Assembly: GCA_029210125.1 (NCBI GenBank)
Contig: JARGPR010000004.1
Location: forward strand, 62,001 to 126,000
Source of the DNA: Pseudomonadales bacterium
GTDB lineage: Bacteria > Pseudomonadota > Gammaproteobacteria > Pseudomonadales > JAHRWD01
Direction: 5' to 3'
Length of the DNA: 64,000 nt
Part shown: piece after piece, positions 43,366 to 57,147 of the stretch
Position numbering within the stretch: the first letter of the stretch is position 1
Layout of the letters: every line of letters starts with the position of its first letter
Notes under the pieces: generated by a model
Database searches by the model: none
What the model saw: only the letters and a program-made list of their open reading frames with translations
What the model was told of the DNA's origin: nothing
Translations under genes and position numbers: made by a program

Positions 43366-46203
43366 ATGCAGCAGGGCATGATGGAGGAGTTGTGGAAAAC
43401 AGCCCACCTCTCCGGCGGAAACGCACCCTACATTGAAGAATTATTCGAAGCATATTTAAGCGATCCTAACTCCGTCCCGGAACAGTGGCGCAACTACTTC
43501 GATGCCTTACCAAAAGTGGACGATGTGGTGGTACCAGATGTATCCCACGCCACTGTTCGTGACCAGTTTTTGCAGCTGGCAAAGCATGCTACTGCGGCAG
43601 CGACGGATAAGCACTCCTCTGGATTTCAGCATGAATTCAAACAGATTCGTGTTCTACAACTGATTGATGCCTATCGCAATCGCGGCCATCAAAAAGCCAG
43701 CCTCGATCCTTTGGATCTGCAGACAAGACCTCCGGTTCCTGACCTGGATCTGACCTATCACGGCCTATCAGCTGCTGATCTTGATGGTAGTTATAAGACC
43801 GGGTCAGACTCACTACTGAACGGTGAAGGTACGTTACGTGAAATTATTGATTGCCTGGAACAGACATATTGCAGCAGCGTTGGCGCTGAATATATGCATA
43901 TCGTCGATAGCGAAGAAACGCTCTGGATTAGACAGAGAATGGAAAGTGTCCGATCTCACCCTTCTTATGGCGTAGAGGTTAAAAAGCAATTACTAGAGCG
44001 GCTTGGCGCAGCCGAAGGGTTGGAAAAATCACTGGGCTCCAAGTATCCAGGAACCAAACGGTTTGGGCTTGAAGGGGGTGAAAGTCTGATTCCGATGCTG
44101 GATGAGTTAATTCAGCGTACCGGTAGCTACGGTGTAAAAGAGATTGTCATTGGTATGGCACATCGCGGCCGGCTCAATGTATTAGTGAATATTTTGGGGA
44201 AAAATCCATCCGAGCTGTTTGATGAGTTCGAAGGTGGGCGTATGGCGGAAGAGGGTTCCGGTGATGTTAAATATCATCAGGGGTTTTCCTCAAATTTGAT
44301 GAGCTCTGGTGGCGAAATTCATCTAGCGTTAGCATTTAACCCCTCGCATTTGGAAATTGCTGCACCGGTAGTGGTTGGATCTGTTCGTGCTCGACAGGAT
44401 CGCCGCAAGGACCCGGAAGGTGATCAGGTGATGGCGATCAACATCCATGGCGACGCTGCAGTAGCGGGCCAGGGTGTGGTTATGGAAACCCTTCAGATGT
44501 CCCAGATCCGCGGTTTTAAAACCGGCGGCACGGTTCATATCGTAATTAATAATCAGATTGGTTTTACCATTAGTCGCCAGGATGATGCTCGTTCGACAGA
44601 GTACTGTACGGACGTTGCGAAAATGGTTCAGGCGCCGATTTTCCACGTTAACGGTGATGATCCCGAGGCTGTACTGTTCGTAACTCAGCTAGCCGCAGAC
44701 TATCGTCGTACTTTCAAAAAAGATGTATTCATCGACATGATCTGCTACCGGCGGCGGGGTCATAACGAAGCGGATGAACCCTCCGGCACTCAGCCGATGA
44801 TGTATCAAAAAATCAAAGCACATCCCACTACCTTTTCATTGTATTCAACATCGTTGATTGATCAAGGTACGATCTCGTCGGAAGAGCGTGATCAAATGGT
44901 GGATGAATATCGAGACAATCTCGATAAGGGTCAGCATGTTGTCAAAAGCCTGATTACTGAGCCAATAATGAAGGCGATGGTTGATTGGACGCCTTATCTG
45001 GGGCATGAGCACTGGGGCAAAACCGTTGAAACAGGCGTTGAACACAGCGTAATTCAAGATCTTGTAAGCAAGTTAACCGATATTCCAGATGGTATCGTGC
45101 TACAGGCACAGGTCTCAAAAATTATTGATGATCGAATTAAAATGGCGGCGGGGGCCATGCCTATAAACTGGGGCTTTGCCGAAACACTGGCCTATGCAAC
45201 GCTGGTTGATCAAGGCACTCGGGTACGATTGATTGGTCAGGATGTCGGTCGTGGTACGTTTTCCCATCGTCATGCCGCGCTACATAACCAGCAAAATGGT
45301 GAAACCTATATTCCGCTTGATTCATTAGGTGAGCACGCAGCACCCTTTGATATCTATGACTCCTTTTTATCTGAAGAAGCGGTGTTAGCCTTCGAATATG
45401 GTTACGCTACGACAACACCCAATGCATTGGTTGTTTGGGAAGCTCAGTTCGGGGATTTTGCTAATGGTGCACAGGTTGTAATAGACCAGTTTATTACCAG
45501 TGGTGAGCATAAATGGGGGCGGGTTTGTGGCCTTACCATGTTATTGCCCCACGGCTATGAAGGCCAGGGTCCGGAGCACTCATCCGCCAGATTGGAGCGT
45601 TACCTGCAGTTGTGTGCTGAGAAAAATATTCAGGTCTGCGTGCCCTCAACACCTGCACAAATATTTCATCTGCTCAGGCAGCAAGTGATTCGTCCACTTC
45701 GTAAACCGTTAATCATTATGTCGCCTAAAAGTTTGCTGAGGCACAAGCAAGCCATTTCGACCCTGGAAGATCTGTCTGAGGGTACATTTCAGGTGGTCAT
45801 TCCGGATGAACTTGAGTCAGATGCTGCGAACGTGCGGCGAGTAGTTTTGTGCAGTGGCAAGGTGTATTACGATTTGCTGGGCAAGCGCCGGGAAAATGAG
45901 CAAACCGATGTTGCCATTATTCGGGTTGAGCAGCTGTACCCGTTCCCGTTGATTGAGTTGCGAACTCTAATGCAGCAATATCCGAAGTTAGAAGATGTGG
46001 TTTGGTGCCAGGAAGAGCCCATGAACCAGGGTGCTTGGTATAGCAGTCAGCACCATATGGCCAAAATCGTGGAGCAATTAAATCCACAGATGCGTTTAAA
46101 ATATGCTGGTCGAGATGCGTCTGCCGCTCCCGCTGCTGGATACCTTTCCATTCACGTCGAACAACAAAAAAGACTGGTTGAAGAAGCGCTGAATATTGAA
46201 TAA
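43366..46203 (+). CDS. sucA: 2-oxoglutarate dehydrogenase E1 component
   Basis: 945 residues, ThDP-dependent decarboxylase that transfers the succinyl group to SucB lipoate. The N-terminal segment (SGGNAPYIEELFEAYLSDPNSVPEQW) is the E2-binding region. GMAHRGRLNVL near residue 263, HGDAAVAGQGVVMET near 363 and NNQIGFTIS near 397 are ThDP-fold motifs. HGYEGQGPEHSSARLERYLQL near 727 is the C-terminal signature. The start has AAGGA upstream. Confidence 0.98.
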   Translation: MQQGMMEELWKTAHLSGGNAPYIEELFEAYLSDPNSVPEQWRNYFDALPKVDDVVVPDVSHATVRDQFLQLAKHATAAATDKHSSGFQHEFKQIRVLQLIDAYRNRGHQKASLDPLDLQTRPPVPDLDLTYHGLSAADLDGSYKTGSDSLLNGEGTLREIIDCLEQTYCSSVGAEYMHIVDSEETLWIRQRMESVRSHPSYGVEVKKQLLERLGAAEGLEKSLGSKYPGTKRFGLEGGESLIPMLDELIQRTGSYGVKEIVIGMAHRGRLNVLVNILGKNPSELFDEFEGGRMAEEGSGDVKYHQGFSSNLMSSGGEIHLALAFNPSHLEIAAPVVVGSVRARQDRRKDPEGDQVMAINIHGDAAVAGQGVVMETLQMSQIRGFKTGGTVHIVINNQIGFTISRQDDARSTEYCTDVAKMVQAPIFHVNGDDPEAVLFVTQLAADYRRTFKKDVFIDMICYRRRGHNEADEPSGTQPMMYQKIKAHPTTFSLYSTSLIDQGTISSEERDQMVDEYRDNLDKGQHVVKSLITEPIMKAMVDWTPYLGHEHWGKTVETGVEHSVIQDLVSKLTDIPDGIVLQAQVSKIIDDRIKMAAGAMPINWGFAETLAYATLVDQGTRVRLIGQDVGRGTFSHRHAALHNQQNGETYIPLDSLGEHAAPFDIYDSFLSEEAVLAFEYGYATTTPNALVVWEAQFGDFANGAQVVIDQFITSGEHKWGRVCGLTMLLPHGYEGQGPEHSSARLERYLQLCAEKNIQVCVPSTPAQIFHLLRQQVIRPLRKPLIIMSPKSLLRHKQAISTLEDLSEGTFQVVIPDELESDAANVRRVVLCSGKVYYDLLGKRRENEQTDVAIIRVEQLYPFPLIELRTLMQQYPKLEDVVWCQEEPMNQGAWYSSQHHMAKIVEQLNPQMRLKYAGRDASAAPAAGYLSIHVEQQKRLVEEALNIE

Positions 46204-46277
46204 CAGCTGTATAAATATCTCAAATTAAATTGGTAGAACGTAGTTTATTACCGACGCGGTAAAAAAAAGGAAAATCC

Positions 46278-48979
<2,702 letters not shown>

Positions 48980-49045
48980 ACCACTGACGTAGGTCAGTTG
49001 GGTGAATATTAAATATGCAGTTTTTATAGGTAAGGGAAAACACTT

Positions 49046-50215
49046 ATGAATTTACACGAGTATCAGGCAAAGAGGTTGTTCGCCAAGTATGGGTTGCCGA
49101 CCTCAAATGGTGTTGTCGCGACAACTGTTGACGAAGCCATTGCGGCCGGGGATCAAGTTGAAGGCGATCGTTGGGTTGTCAAAGTACAAGTCCATGCGGG
49201 TGGTCGCGGAAAAGCTGGCGGTGTAAAACTGGTTGATACGAAGGAAGAGATTGGTGCTTTTGCCAAGCAGTGGCTTGGTAAAAATCTGGTGACCTATCAA
49301 ACTGACGCGGATGGCCAGCCGGTCAATAAAATACTGATTGAAGAATGTACGGATATTGATCAAGAGTTATATTTGGGTGCAGTCATTGATCGGTCTACAA
49401 GGCGGGTCGTTTTTATGGCATCCACCGAAGGTGGTGTCGAAATTGAAACCGTTGCTGAAAATACCCCGGAAAAAATTCTCCGTGCAACCATTGACCCTTT
49501 GGTTGGCCCTCAACCATACCAGGGGCGAGACTTGGCGTTCCAGCTAGGTCTCAATATGGTGCAGGTGAAGCAATTTACCCAGCTTTTTATGGGTCTTGCG
49601 AAGTTGTTCGTCGAGTGTGATTTAGCATTGCTGGAGATCAACCCGTTGGTAATCACCGGCGAAGGTAACTTGCATTGTTTAGACGGCAAAATAAATATCG
49701 ACAGTAATGCAATTTACCGTCAGCCAGAATTAAAGGCAATGGAGGATGAAACCCAAGAAGATGCGCGTGAGTTGGAAGCTGCTAAGTGGGATCTGAACTA
49801 CGTTCCACTCGACGGTAATATTGGATGCATGGTAAATGGCGCTGGTCTTGCTATGGGGACCATGGATATTATTAAAATTCACGGTGGTAATCCCGCGAAC
49901 TTTCTTGATGTTGGCGGTGGTGCCACGAAAGAAAAAGTATCAGAGGCGTTTAAGCTGATCCTTTCCGACGAAAACGTTGAAGCGGTTCTAGTTAATATTT
50001 TTGGTGGGATTGTTCGATGTGATCTTATTGCCGAAGGCATCATCGGTGCAGTGAATGAGGTTGGTGTTAGCGTACCGGTGGTTGTGCGACTGGAAGGAAA
50101 TAGATCCAAAGAAGGTTCAGATCTATTGCTTGAAAGCGGGTTAAATATTCTAGCGGCAGACAGTCTTACTGACGCAGCAGAGAAAGTTGTGAACGCCGCT
50201 GGAGGTGCAAAATGA
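49046..50215 (+). CDS. sucC: Succinyl-CoA synthetase beta subunit
   Basis: 389 residues. [17 protein letters not shown] starts the ATP-grasp domain; [17 protein letters not shown] near 47-63 binds nucleotide. [10 protein letters not shown] near 195 supplies Mg ligands, and [16 protein letters not shown] near 321 belongs to the CoA-ligase domain. It pairs with SucD to make ATP or GTP from succinyl-CoA. The stop overlaps the sucD start by four bases (ATGA). Confidence 0.98.
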   Translation: MNLHEYQAKRLFAKYGLPTSNGVVATTVDEAIAAGDQVEGDRWVVKVQVHAGGRGKAGGVKLVDTKEEIGAFAKQWLGKNLVTYQTDADGQPVNKILIEECTDIDQELYLGAVIDRSTRRVVFMASTEGGVEIETVAENTPEKILRATIDPLVGPQPYQGRDLAFQLGLNMVQVKQFTQLFMGLAKLFVECDLALLEINPLVITGEGNLHCLDGKINIDSNAIYRQPELKAMEDETQEDARELEAAKWDLNYVPLDGNIGCMVNGAGLAMGTMDIIKIHGGNPANFLDVGGGATKEKVSEAFKLILSDENVEAVLVNIFGGIVRCDLIAEGIIGAVNEVGVSVPVVVRLEGNRSKEGSDLLLESGLNILAADSLTDAAEKVVNAAGGAK

Positions 50216-51084
50216 GCATATTGATTGATGAAAATACCAAGGTTATTTGCCAGGGTTTTACAGGTTCGCAGGGTACTCAGCACTCTGAACAGGCTATTGA
50301 CTATGGCACGAAGATGGTGGGCGGCGTAACGCCTGGTAAGGGTGGTCAGACTCACCTCGGCTTGCCTGTATTTAATACGGTGCGTGAGGCGGTAGATGAG
50401 ACCGGAGCTGATGCATCTGTGATCTATGTGCCTGCCCCATTCTGCAAGGACTCAGTGTTGGAAGCCGCAAACTCTGGGGTTTCCCTGGTCGTATGTATTA
50501 CCGAAGGCATCCCTACCCTTGATATGCTTGAAATTAAGGTTGCTTGCGACTCGTTAGGTGTTCGTTTGATCGGACCAAACTGCCCCGGGGTGATTACACC
50601 AGGGAAATGCAAAATTGGGATTATGCCGGGTGATATTCATCTGCCTGGTAAAGTTGGCATCGTGTCGCGTTCCGGTACATTAACCTACGAAGCGGTTAAA
50701 CAAACTACAGATCTAGGTTTTGGTCAAAGTAGTTGTGTAGGTATTGGTGGCGATCCAATTCCCGGAAGCAATTTTATTGATATTCTTGAATTGTTTGAAA
50801 AAGATCCGCAAACTGAAGCGATTGTAATGGTAGGTGAAATTGGCGGTTCAGCTGAAGAAGAAGCGGCTGAATTCATTAAATCTAACGTGAGTAAGCCGGT
50901 TGTTTCTTACATTGCGGGTGTTACAGCTCCTGCAGGAAAGCGTATGGGCCATGCTGGCGCGATCATTGCCGGAGGTAAAGGCACGGCCGCTGAAAAATTC
51001 GCGGCGCTCGAGTCTGCCGGTGTCACTACTGTGCGCAGCCTTGCTGAAATTGGTAACGCAATAACTAAAGTTACCGGATGGTAG
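50212..51084 (+). CDS. sucD: Succinyl-CoA synthetase alpha subunit
   Basis: 290 residues. The CoA-binding motif GFTGSQGT is near residue 15; the phosphorylated active-site His lies in [16 protein letters not shown] near 246. [11 protein letters not shown] near 123 is another family segment. Last gene of the TCA block, followed 20 bases later by a strong terminator. Confidence 0.98.
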   Translation: MSILIDENTKVICQGFTGSQGTQHSEQAIDYGTKMVGGVTPGKGGQTHLGLPVFNTVREAVDETGADASVIYVPAPFCKDSVLEAANSGVSLVVCITEGIPTLDMLEIKVACDSLGVRLIGPNCPGVITPGKCKIGIMPGDIHLPGKVGIVSRSGTLTYEAVKQTTDLGFGQSSCVGIGGDPIPGSNFIDILELFEKDPQTEAIVMVGEIGGSAEEEAAEFIKSNVSKPVVSYIAGVTAPAGKRMGHAGAIIAGGKGTAAEKFAALESAGVTTVRSLAEIGNAITKVTGW

Positions 51085-51104
51085 TATTGATAAATCCTTA
51101 GCTA

Positions 51105-51133
51105 TAAAAAAGCGGCTGAAGAGTCGCTTTTTT
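51105..51133 (+). terminator. Intrinsic terminator of the sdh-suc operon
   Basis: AAAAAGCGGCT and AGTCGCTTTTT form a hairpin with a GAAG loop, one G-U pair and a following T-run. Confidence 0.85.
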
Positions 51134-51243
51134 GTTCTAGGGGCTAGCAGTCAGCGCTACTTTTAAGAATGAATAGCGATTTAATCGGATTGCCAGGACA
51201 GGGCTAGGATGGATCGGGCCTGTCATCCAAGATCACTTGACGG

Positions 51244-51272
51244 TTGCGATTCAGTGGTGATTCTGGTATAAA
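51244..51272 (+). promoter_or_regulatory. Sigma-70-type promoter for rpmB-rpmG
   Basis: TTGCGA (51244-51249), 17-base spacer, TATAAA (51267-51272), followed by a C-rich discriminator. The leader of about 105 bases could carry regulation. Confidence 0.65.
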
Positions 51273-51385
51273 TCGCCCCCACTTTTGTCGGACTCGTTCG
51301 CGATCAATACCAAGCACTTTGTAGTGACGGTAATAGCGGTGTGTCTGATTAGTCATTTTATATATCCTTTGAGGTTGTTTCGATC

Positions 51386-51622
51386 ATGTCCAGAGTTTGT
51401 CAGGTCACGGGAAAAAAGCCTGTCACAGGTAATAATGTGTCACATGCACACAATAAAACCCGTCGACGCTTTTCGCCAAATTTACATTATCATCGATTCT
51501 GGGTTGAGTCGGAAAATCGCTACGTCAAGCTTCGCGTGTCCTCAAAAGGAATGCGAATTATTGATAAATTAGGAATCGATGATGTACTTAAGCAAGTGCG
51601 TGGTCGCGGCGAAAAAGTTTAG
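51386..51622 (+). CDS. rpmB: Ribosomal protein bL28
   Basis: 78 residues with the L28 start [28 protein letters not shown] and the [12 protein letters not shown] segment. It has a single Cys and no CxxC pairs, so it is the zinc-independent form. 17 bases precede rpmG, the usual L28-L33 pair. Confidence 0.97.
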   Translation: MSRVCQVTGKKPVTGNNVSHAHNKTRRRFSPNLHYHRFWVESENRYVKLRVSSKGMRIIDKLGIDDVLKQVRGRGEKV

Positions 51623-51639
51623 GCTCAGGAGAAGATCTG

Positions 51640-51795
51640 ATGAGAGATAAAATTAAGTTGGTATCGAGTGCTGGAACCGGGCATTTTTACACTACCACCA
51701 AAAACAAGCGGACTATGTCGGAAAAATTTGAGATTAAGAAATTTGATCCGGTGGTTCGTAAGCACGTCATGTACAAAGAGCACAAAATTAAATAG
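51640..51795 (+). CDS. rpmG: Ribosomal protein bL33
   Basis: 51 residues: [20 protein letters not shown], then [15 protein letters not shown] and the basic end [12 protein letters not shown]. This is the cysteine-free, zinc-independent L33. The Shine-Dalgarno CAGGAG lies upstream of the ATG. The E. coli neighbour mutM is elsewhere in this window (11327). Confidence 0.97.
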   Translation: MRDKIKLVSSAGTGHFYTTTKNKRTMSEKFEIKKFDPVVRKHVMYKEHKIK

Positions 51796-51815
51796 CATCG
51801 TTACATGTTATCTCT

Positions 51816-51837
51816 TCGCAGCCCAGCAGGGCTGCGA
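51816..51837 (+). terminator. Strong hairpin after rpmG
   Basis: TCGCAGCCC / GGGCTGCGA, 9 bp perfect, loop AGCA, 20 bases after the L33 stop. No T-run follows; it probably stabilises or partly terminates the rpmBG transcript. Confidence 0.5.
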
Positions 51838-51970
51838 GATGAGATTAACTCACACCCCTCAAGTTACCCATTCCATGCCCCATCCCTGCGGTTACGGCTG
51901 CACAAAGCAGCACTGAAGCACAAAGTCGTACTGTAATATTTACCCTTTTTTGTCGAGCAGGTTTGATTGT

Positions 51971-52591
51971 ATGACGAAATCTAAATCAAGCTCTGGCTGG
52001 ATGCAGCGACATCTGACCGATCAATATGTCCAGCAAGCTCAACGCGATGGGTATCGATCTCGAGCAAGTTATAAATTACTCGAAATTCAGGCGCGAGATA
52101 GGCTGATAAAGCCTGGAATGTCGGTGATTGATCTAGGTTCAGCGCCTGGCGGTTGGTGTCAGGTGATTGCTGATATTGTCGGCATTAAAGGCAGGGTTGT
52201 TGCCGTTGATCTACTTCAGATGGATCCAGTGGCGGACGTTGAGTTTATTCAGGGTGACTTTACAGAAGATAAAATCCTGGAGCGGATGCTAGCTTTGTTC
52301 GAAAACTCCCGTGCAGACCTTGTAGTTTCGGATATGGCACCCAATATTAGTGGGATTAAAAGCTCAGATACAACGAAAAGTATTTACCTGGCGGAGCTGG
52401 GTCTAGATCTTTGTGAGCGATTACTTGAACCTGGTGGTGCATTTCTTGTCAAGGTGTTTCAGGGTGAGGGATTTGATCAATTCCTTAAGGATATGAAAAC
52501 AGTTTTTATCAAAGTGTCTACTCGCAAACCTAAGGCCTCACGCCCCAAATCGAGAGAGATGTACCTTTTAGGTACCGGCTACCGGGGATAA
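51971..52591 (+). CDS. rlmE: 23S rRNA 2'-O-ribose methyltransferase RlmE (FtsJ)
   Basis: 206 residues from ATG 51971; the frame is open from a TTG at 51950, but RlmE proteins begin near SKSSSGWMQRH. The SAM motif DLGSAPGGWCQV is near residue 55, with the K-D-K-E set spread across YKLLEI, SDMAPNISG, LVKVFQGEG and SREMYLL. It methylates U2552 of 23S rRNA. It is directly upstream of ftsH, the classical ftsJ-ftsH pair. Confidence 0.96.
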   Translation: MTKSKSSSGWMQRHLTDQYVQQAQRDGYRSRASYKLLEIQARDRLIKPGMSVIDLGSAPGGWCQVIADIVGIKGRVVAVDLLQMDPVADVEFIQGDFTEDKILERMLALFENSRADLVVSDMAPNISGIKSSDTTKSIYLAELGLDLCERLLEPGGAFLVKVFQGEGFDQFLKDMKTVFIKVSTRKPKASRPKSREMYLLGTGYRG

Positions 52592-52795
52592 GCTAGTGCA
52601 GCTGTATGATGTTGCGGCAAATTTAGGTTTATACTGACTTCATGACGACTTAAAACAGCATATTTGAATTGAGTGTGCGGAGTACACAGCGTAGTTTTAG
52701 GCGCGAAACGATTTCCAGGTAACTGACCTGTCCATATTTAATTATGGGTATGGGAAATTACCAAAGTATTTAATTTGGTTGGGAGGATAAGTCCC

Positions 52796-54751
52796 GTGAA
52801 TGATATGGCAAAAAATCTAGTTCTTTGGCTTGTTATTGCAGCGGTGTTGCTAACGGTTTTTAACAACTTTAGCTCACGGCCAAGCGCTGAGCGGCTCACC
52901 TATTCTGAATTTGTTGAACAGGTGCAGGATGGCGTTATACAGCATGTCGCGGTTCGTGGTGATGGTTACACCATTATTGGTCAGCGCAAATCCGGTGAGA
53001 CCTTCGAGACCGTTAGGCCCAATGTTCCTGACTTGGGGTTAATGGATGACTTGTTGCAGCAAGGCGTGATTGTGGAAGGCAAGGAGCCAGAATCACAAAG
53101 TATATGGACCCAGCTGTTGTTAGCTAGTTTTCCTATCCTAATTATTATCGCTGTGTTTATGTTTTTTATGCGGCAAATGCAGGGTGGTGCCGGTGGCGGT
53201 CGTTCTGGTCCCATGAGTTTTGGAAAAAGCAAAGCGCGCCTTTTGAATGAAGATCAGATCAAAACCACCTTTGCAGATGTGGCTGGTGTTGATGAGGCAA
53301 AGGAAGATGTTAAAGAGCTGGTCGATTTCCTAAAAGAACCGGGTAAGTTCCAGCGTTTAGGTGGCCGAATTCCACGCGGAATTCTGATGGTAGGACAACC
53401 CGGCACAGGTAAAACGTTACTGGCCCGCGCAATTGCCGGTGAAGCAGAAGTACCGTTCTTTTCCATATCAGGCTCCGACTTTGTTGAGATGTTTGTTGGG
53501 GTTGGTGCGTCCCGGGTGCGGGACATGTTTGATCAAGCAAAAAAACGTTCCCCCTGTATTATATTTATTGATGAAATTGACGCAGTTGGTCGCCATCGTG
53601 GTTCTGGCATGGGCGGTGGTCACGATGAAAGGGAGCAGACGCTAAACCAGTTGCTGGTCGAAATGGATGGCTTTGAAGGTAACGACGGTGTCATTGTAAT
53701 CGCGGCAACTAACCGCCCCGACGTCCTTGATGCTGCGCTATTGCGCCCAGGAAGGTTTGATCGCCAGGTGGTGGTAGGGTTGCCAGATATCCGAGGTCGA
53801 GAACAGATCCTCAAAGTACACATGCGTAAAGTCCCAGTTGATGACAGTGTGAATCCGGCCGTCATCGCCAGGGGTACACCCGGTTTCTCCGGAGCGGATC
53901 TTGCTAACCTGGCCAATGAGGCAGCTCTGTTTGCCGCCCGCCAAAACAAGCGATCCGTTACCATGGAGCACTTTGAGTTAGCTAAAGACAAAATCATGAT
54001 GGGTGCTGAGCGCAAAACCATGGTTATGTCTGAAAAAGAGAAGCTAAATACTGCCTATCATGAAGCGGGTCACGCAATTGTTGGTCGGCTTATGCCTGAG
54101 CATGATCCAGTCTATAAGGTCAGTATTATTCCCCGTGGGCGAGCTCTCGGCATAACTATGTTTTTGCCTGAGGAAGATCGCTATAGCTACAGTAAACGAT
54201 ATATTCTGAGCCAAATTTGTAGCCTGTTTGGCGGTCGAGTCGCTGAAGAGCTGATCTCCGGTTCCGATGGAGTCACCACAGGCGCTTCGAATGATATCGA
54301 ACGTGCTACTGAAATGGCGCGGAATATGGTGACCAGGTGGGGGCTGTCGGACAAGCTTGGGCCGCTACTCTACGGTGAAAATGAGGGTGAATCCTACGCT
54401 GGTATGCCTGGCGGGGGCGGAAAGTCGTTTTCCGGCGCAACGGCAAAATTGATTGATGATGAAGTTCGATCGGTGATCGACGACTGTTACACTCGGGCCG
54501 AACAAACGCTTAAGGATCATATTGAAAAGTTGCACGTGATGGCTGAGGCATTGATGAAGTATGAAACCATTGATTCAGTCCAAATTGACAATATTATGGA
54601 TGGCAATCCACCCGGCGACCCTGAAGGCTGGGGTGGAGATGACTCGCCGAGTGCTCCAGATAGTGGTATCGAAGAGAGCGCTGCAGGAGCAAGCTCGAAG
54701 AAGGAAAGTGCTACCGAAACCAAAATTGGTGGTACAGCAGGGGAGCACTAG
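52796..54751 (+). CDS. ftsH: ATP-dependent zinc metalloprotease FtsH
   Basis: 651 residues from GTG 52796, preceded by GGGAGG; the protein then begins [17 protein letters not shown], as in relatives. Two membrane helices (about 6-25 and 103-123) flank a periplasmic domain. The AAA module has Walker A GQPGTGKT near residue 202 (usually GPPGTGKT), Walker [16 protein letters not shown] and the second region of homology [20 protein letters not shown]. The zinc site HEAGH is near 421. It degrades damaged membrane proteins and regulators such as LpxC. The C-terminal tail is Gly/Ser/Glu-rich. Confidence 0.98.
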   Translation: MNDMAKNLVLWLVIAAVLLTVFNNFSSRPSAERLTYSEFVEQVQDGVIQHVAVRGDGYTIIGQRKSGETFETVRPNVPDLGLMDDLLQQGVIVEGKEPESQSIWTQLLLASFPILIIIAVFMFFMRQMQGGAGGGRSGPMSFGKSKARLLNEDQIKTTFADVAGVDEAKEDVKELVDFLKEPGKFQRLGGRIPRGILMVGQPGTGKTLLARAIAGEAEVPFFSISGSDFVEMFVGVGASRVRDMFDQAKKRSPCIIFIDEIDAVGRHRGSGMGGGHDEREQTLNQLLVEMDGFEGNDGVIVIAATNRPDVLDAALLRPGRFDRQVVVGLPDIRGREQILKVHMRKVPVDDSVNPAVIARGTPGFSGADLANLANEAALFAARQNKRSVTMEHFELAKDKIMMGAERKTMVMSEKEKLNTAYHEAGHAIVGRLMPEHDPVYKVSIIPRGRALGITMFLPEEDRYSYSKRYILSQICSLFGGRVAEELISGSDGVTTGASNDIERATEMARNMVTRWGLSDKLGPLLYGENEGESYAGMPGGGGKSFSGATAKLIDDEVRSVIDDCYTRAEQTLKDHIEKLHVMAEALMKYETIDSVQIDNIMDGNPPGDPEGWGGDDSPSAPDSGIEESAAGASSKKESATETKIGGTAGEH

Positions 54752-54769
54752 CACCCCAAAATAAACTAG

Positions 54770-54801
54770 CGCCCGGCAATGAATAACTGCCGGGCGTTTT
54801 T
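54770..54801 (+). terminator. Intrinsic terminator after ftsH
   Basis: CGCCCGGCA pairs with TGCCGGGCG across a 9-nt loop, followed by TTTTTG. Confidence 0.88.
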
Positions 54802-54866
54802 GTTTGTGGCTGAATAATATAATTTTGTCTGACTGGTTTAATACCAAAACGAGGTTTTAGCGTTCG

Positions 54867-55730
54867 GTGGTGAAATTGGCATCAATCGATTGCGGCGGTA
54901 AATTACTGCCTTTAGGAACCCCCCAAATTATGGGGGTATTAAATCTGACACCGGATTCGTTTTCTGACGGTGGGCGCTTTATTGATGCTAGTGGCCATGT
55001 TGATATTGAGCGTGCACTCTTTGTATCCGAGGCGATGGTCGAGGAAGGTGCCAGCATTATTGATATCGGCGGCGAATCAACCCGGCCGGGTGCCGAAGAG
55101 GTCTCTGATCAGGCGCAGATAGATCGAGTCGCGACCGTTATTGATCGGCTGGCTTCTCGACTCGATACCGTTATTTCGGTGGATACCAGCTCGCCTGAGC
55201 TGATGGTAGAGTCCGCCAGGCTTGGCGCGGGTATGATCAACGATATACGCTCGCTGGCGAAGCCTGGTGCACTAGAGGCGGCTGCAAACAGTGGTCTGGC
55301 GGTTTGCATGATGCATATGCAGGGGCAGCCTGAGAACATGCAGGACCAACCGGCCTATGTCGATATTGTTCAGGAAGTACTTGGTTTTTTTGAGCAACGT
55401 ATACTAGATTTTACCGATAGGGGTATTGATAAAAACAAAATCTTTATTGATCCCGGGTTTGGTTTTGGTAAGAAGCTAGAGCACAACGTAGAGTTGCTGA
55501 GAGGTCTTGAGCGGTTTAAATCGTTCGGCCTTCCCCTCTTAGTGGGTATCTCCCGTAAGGCTATGGTCGGTCAGCTTACCGGCAGGCCGGTGCAGGAGCG
55601 GGTACATGGCAGCGTTGCTGCGGCGCTACTGGCTATTCAAAGTGGTGCGAATATTGTACGCGTGCATGACGTTGCGGCGACCAGAGATATGATCAAAATG
55701 CATTTGGCAATAGCAGGAGAACTAGATTGA
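54867..55730 (+). CDS. folP: Dihydropteroate synthase
   Basis: 287 residues, TIM-barrel enzyme joining 4-aminobenzoate to dihydropterin pyrophosphate; the sulfonamide target. [18 protein letters not shown] near residue 21, [14 protein letters not shown] near 65 and [13 protein letters not shown] near 195 are diagnostic. GTG codons at 54867 and 54870 are both possible starts. Followed with overlap by glmM. Confidence 0.96.
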   Translation: MVKLASIDCGGKLLPLGTPQIMGVLNLTPDSFSDGGRFIDASGHVDIERALFVSEAMVEEGASIIDIGGESTRPGAEEVSDQAQIDRVATVIDRLASRLDTVISVDTSSPELMVESARLGAGMINDIRSLAKPGALEAAANSGLAVCMMHMQGQPENMQDQPAYVDIVQEVLGFFEQRILDFTDRGIDKNKIFIDPGFGFGKKLEHNVELLRGLERFKSFGLPLLVGISRKAMVGQLTGRPVQERVHGSVAAALLAIQSGANIVRVHDVAATRDMIKMHLAIAGELD

Positions 55731-57079
55731 CTAAAAAATATTTTGGTACGGACGGCATTCGAGGCGAGGTCGGAAGCGGTTCGATCACACCTGAGTTTAT
55801 GTTGAGGTTAGGCTGGGCTGCAGGAAAAGTCTTTTGCGGTGGAAAGAACAGCAAGGTACTTATCGGCAAAGATACGCGGATTTCAGGCTATATGTTTGAA
55901 TCAGCCCTGGAGGCAGGGCTGTCCTCCGCAGGGGTAGATGTTTGTTTGCTGGGTCCAATGCCTACTCCGGGCATCGCATATCTCACTCGCACCTTCCATG
56001 CCCAGGCGGGTATTGTTATCAGTGCGTCCCATAATGCATTTCAGGATAATGGCATTAAATTTTTCTCAGGGCGCGGTGAAAAGCTTGATGATGAGACCGA
56101 GCATCAAATTGAAGCTGAAATGGAACGATCAGAAAAAGGTATGACAGTGGTTGATTCCATTGAACTTGGTAAGGCCTATCGGATCAGCGATGCAGCAGGT
56201 CGTTATATTGAATTTTGCAAAAGTACCATTCCGTCGATTGATTTTTCCGGCCTGACCGTTGTGCTGGATTGTGCCAATGGGGCTACCTACCATATTGCCC
56301 CAAACGTATTTACTGAGCTGGGCGCGAAGGTCGTTAGCCTCGGTGTAGCTCCAGATGGCTTGAACATAAACCGAGATGCGGGCTCAACCAATCCGGAAAA
56401 ACTGGCTGAAAAAGTGCTAGAAGTCGGAGCGGACCTCGGCATTGCTTTTGATGGTGATGGCGATCGGGTAGTGATGGTTGATCATACCGGTAGAATCGTT
56501 GATGGAGATGAGCTCCTATATGTGATTGCTGCGGATCAAAAACGCAGTGGCCGTTTTAAAGGAGGCGTGGTTGGTACACTCATGTCAAACCTTGGGCTAG
56601 AGCAGGCTCTGGGGCGGCTGGAGATACCTTTTTGTCGAGCAAATGTAGGTGACCGTTATGTGATGGCGGACCTCTCTGAGCGGGGCTGGTATCTTGGCGG
56701 TGAATCCTCTGGTCATATTATCTGCCTGAATTCGACAACTACAGGTGATGGTATCGTTTCAGCGCTGCAGGTTGTGTCAGCGATGATCCAGGGAGGACGG
56801 ACATTAGCAGAATTAACCAGTGATCTGCAAAAATTACCGCAGCTGATGATTAACGTTAAAGTTGGCACCGAGACCAATGCCAAAACGTTGTGCGGGTCTG
56901 AATGGTTAACTTCAGAGGTTGGACGAATTGATCGTGAATTTAATGGCAAAGGGCGAGTCTTGTTGCGTCCATCGGGGACTGAACCGCTTATAAGAGTGAT
57001 GGTTGAAGGGGAAGATACGAAATTGGTCAGCGCTTACGCCGAAGAGCTTGCGGGTATAGTGCGAACCGCAATTTCCTGA
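55727..57079 (+). CDS. glmM: Phosphoglucosamine mutase
   Basis: 450 residues, converts glucosamine-6-P to glucosamine-1-P for cell-wall precursors. TTG start at 55727 overlaps the folP stop by four bases, giving [13 protein letters not shown], the standard N-terminus. The phosphoserine loop is [16 protein letters not shown] near residue 100; DGDGDR near 243 binds Mg, and [15 protein letters not shown] near 419 is the C-terminal motif. folP-glmM order is conserved. Confidence 0.97.
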   Translation: MTKKYFGTDGIRGEVGSGSITPEFMLRLGWAAGKVFCGGKNSKVLIGKDTRISGYMFESALEAGLSSAGVDVCLLGPMPTPGIAYLTRTFHAQAGIVISASHNAFQDNGIKFFSGRGEKLDDETEHQIEAEMERSEKGMTVVDSIELGKAYRISDAAGRYIEFCKSTIPSIDFSGLTVVLDCANGATYHIAPNVFTELGAKVVSLGVAPDGLNINRDAGSTNPEKLAEKVLEVGADLGIAFDGDGDRVVMVDHTGRIVDGDELLYVIAADQKRSGRFKGGVVGTLMSNLGLEQALGRLEIPFCRANVGDRYVMADLSERGWYLGGESSGHIICLNSTTTGDGIVSALQVVSAMIQGGRTLAELTSDLQKLPQLMINVKVGTETNAKTLCGSEWLTSEVGRIDREFNGKGRVLLRPSGTEPLIRVMVEGEDTKLVSAYAEELAGIVRTAIS

Positions 57080-57147
57080 AACTTGTCTTGTAACCTTAAA
57101 ACAGGTCGTATAACATTTGCGCCCCTTTTCGAGGATCGGGGTTTTGA

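Larger units (their letters stand above)
51085..51385. other. sucD-rpmB intergenic region
   Basis: 301 bases without a gene. It contains the sucD terminator and the rpmB promoter; nothing else is recognised. Confidence 0.6.

Noticed and set aside
51285-51572. 95-residue frame overlapping rpmB
   Set aside because: Clear L28 is in another frame of the same bases; this frame is its shadow.
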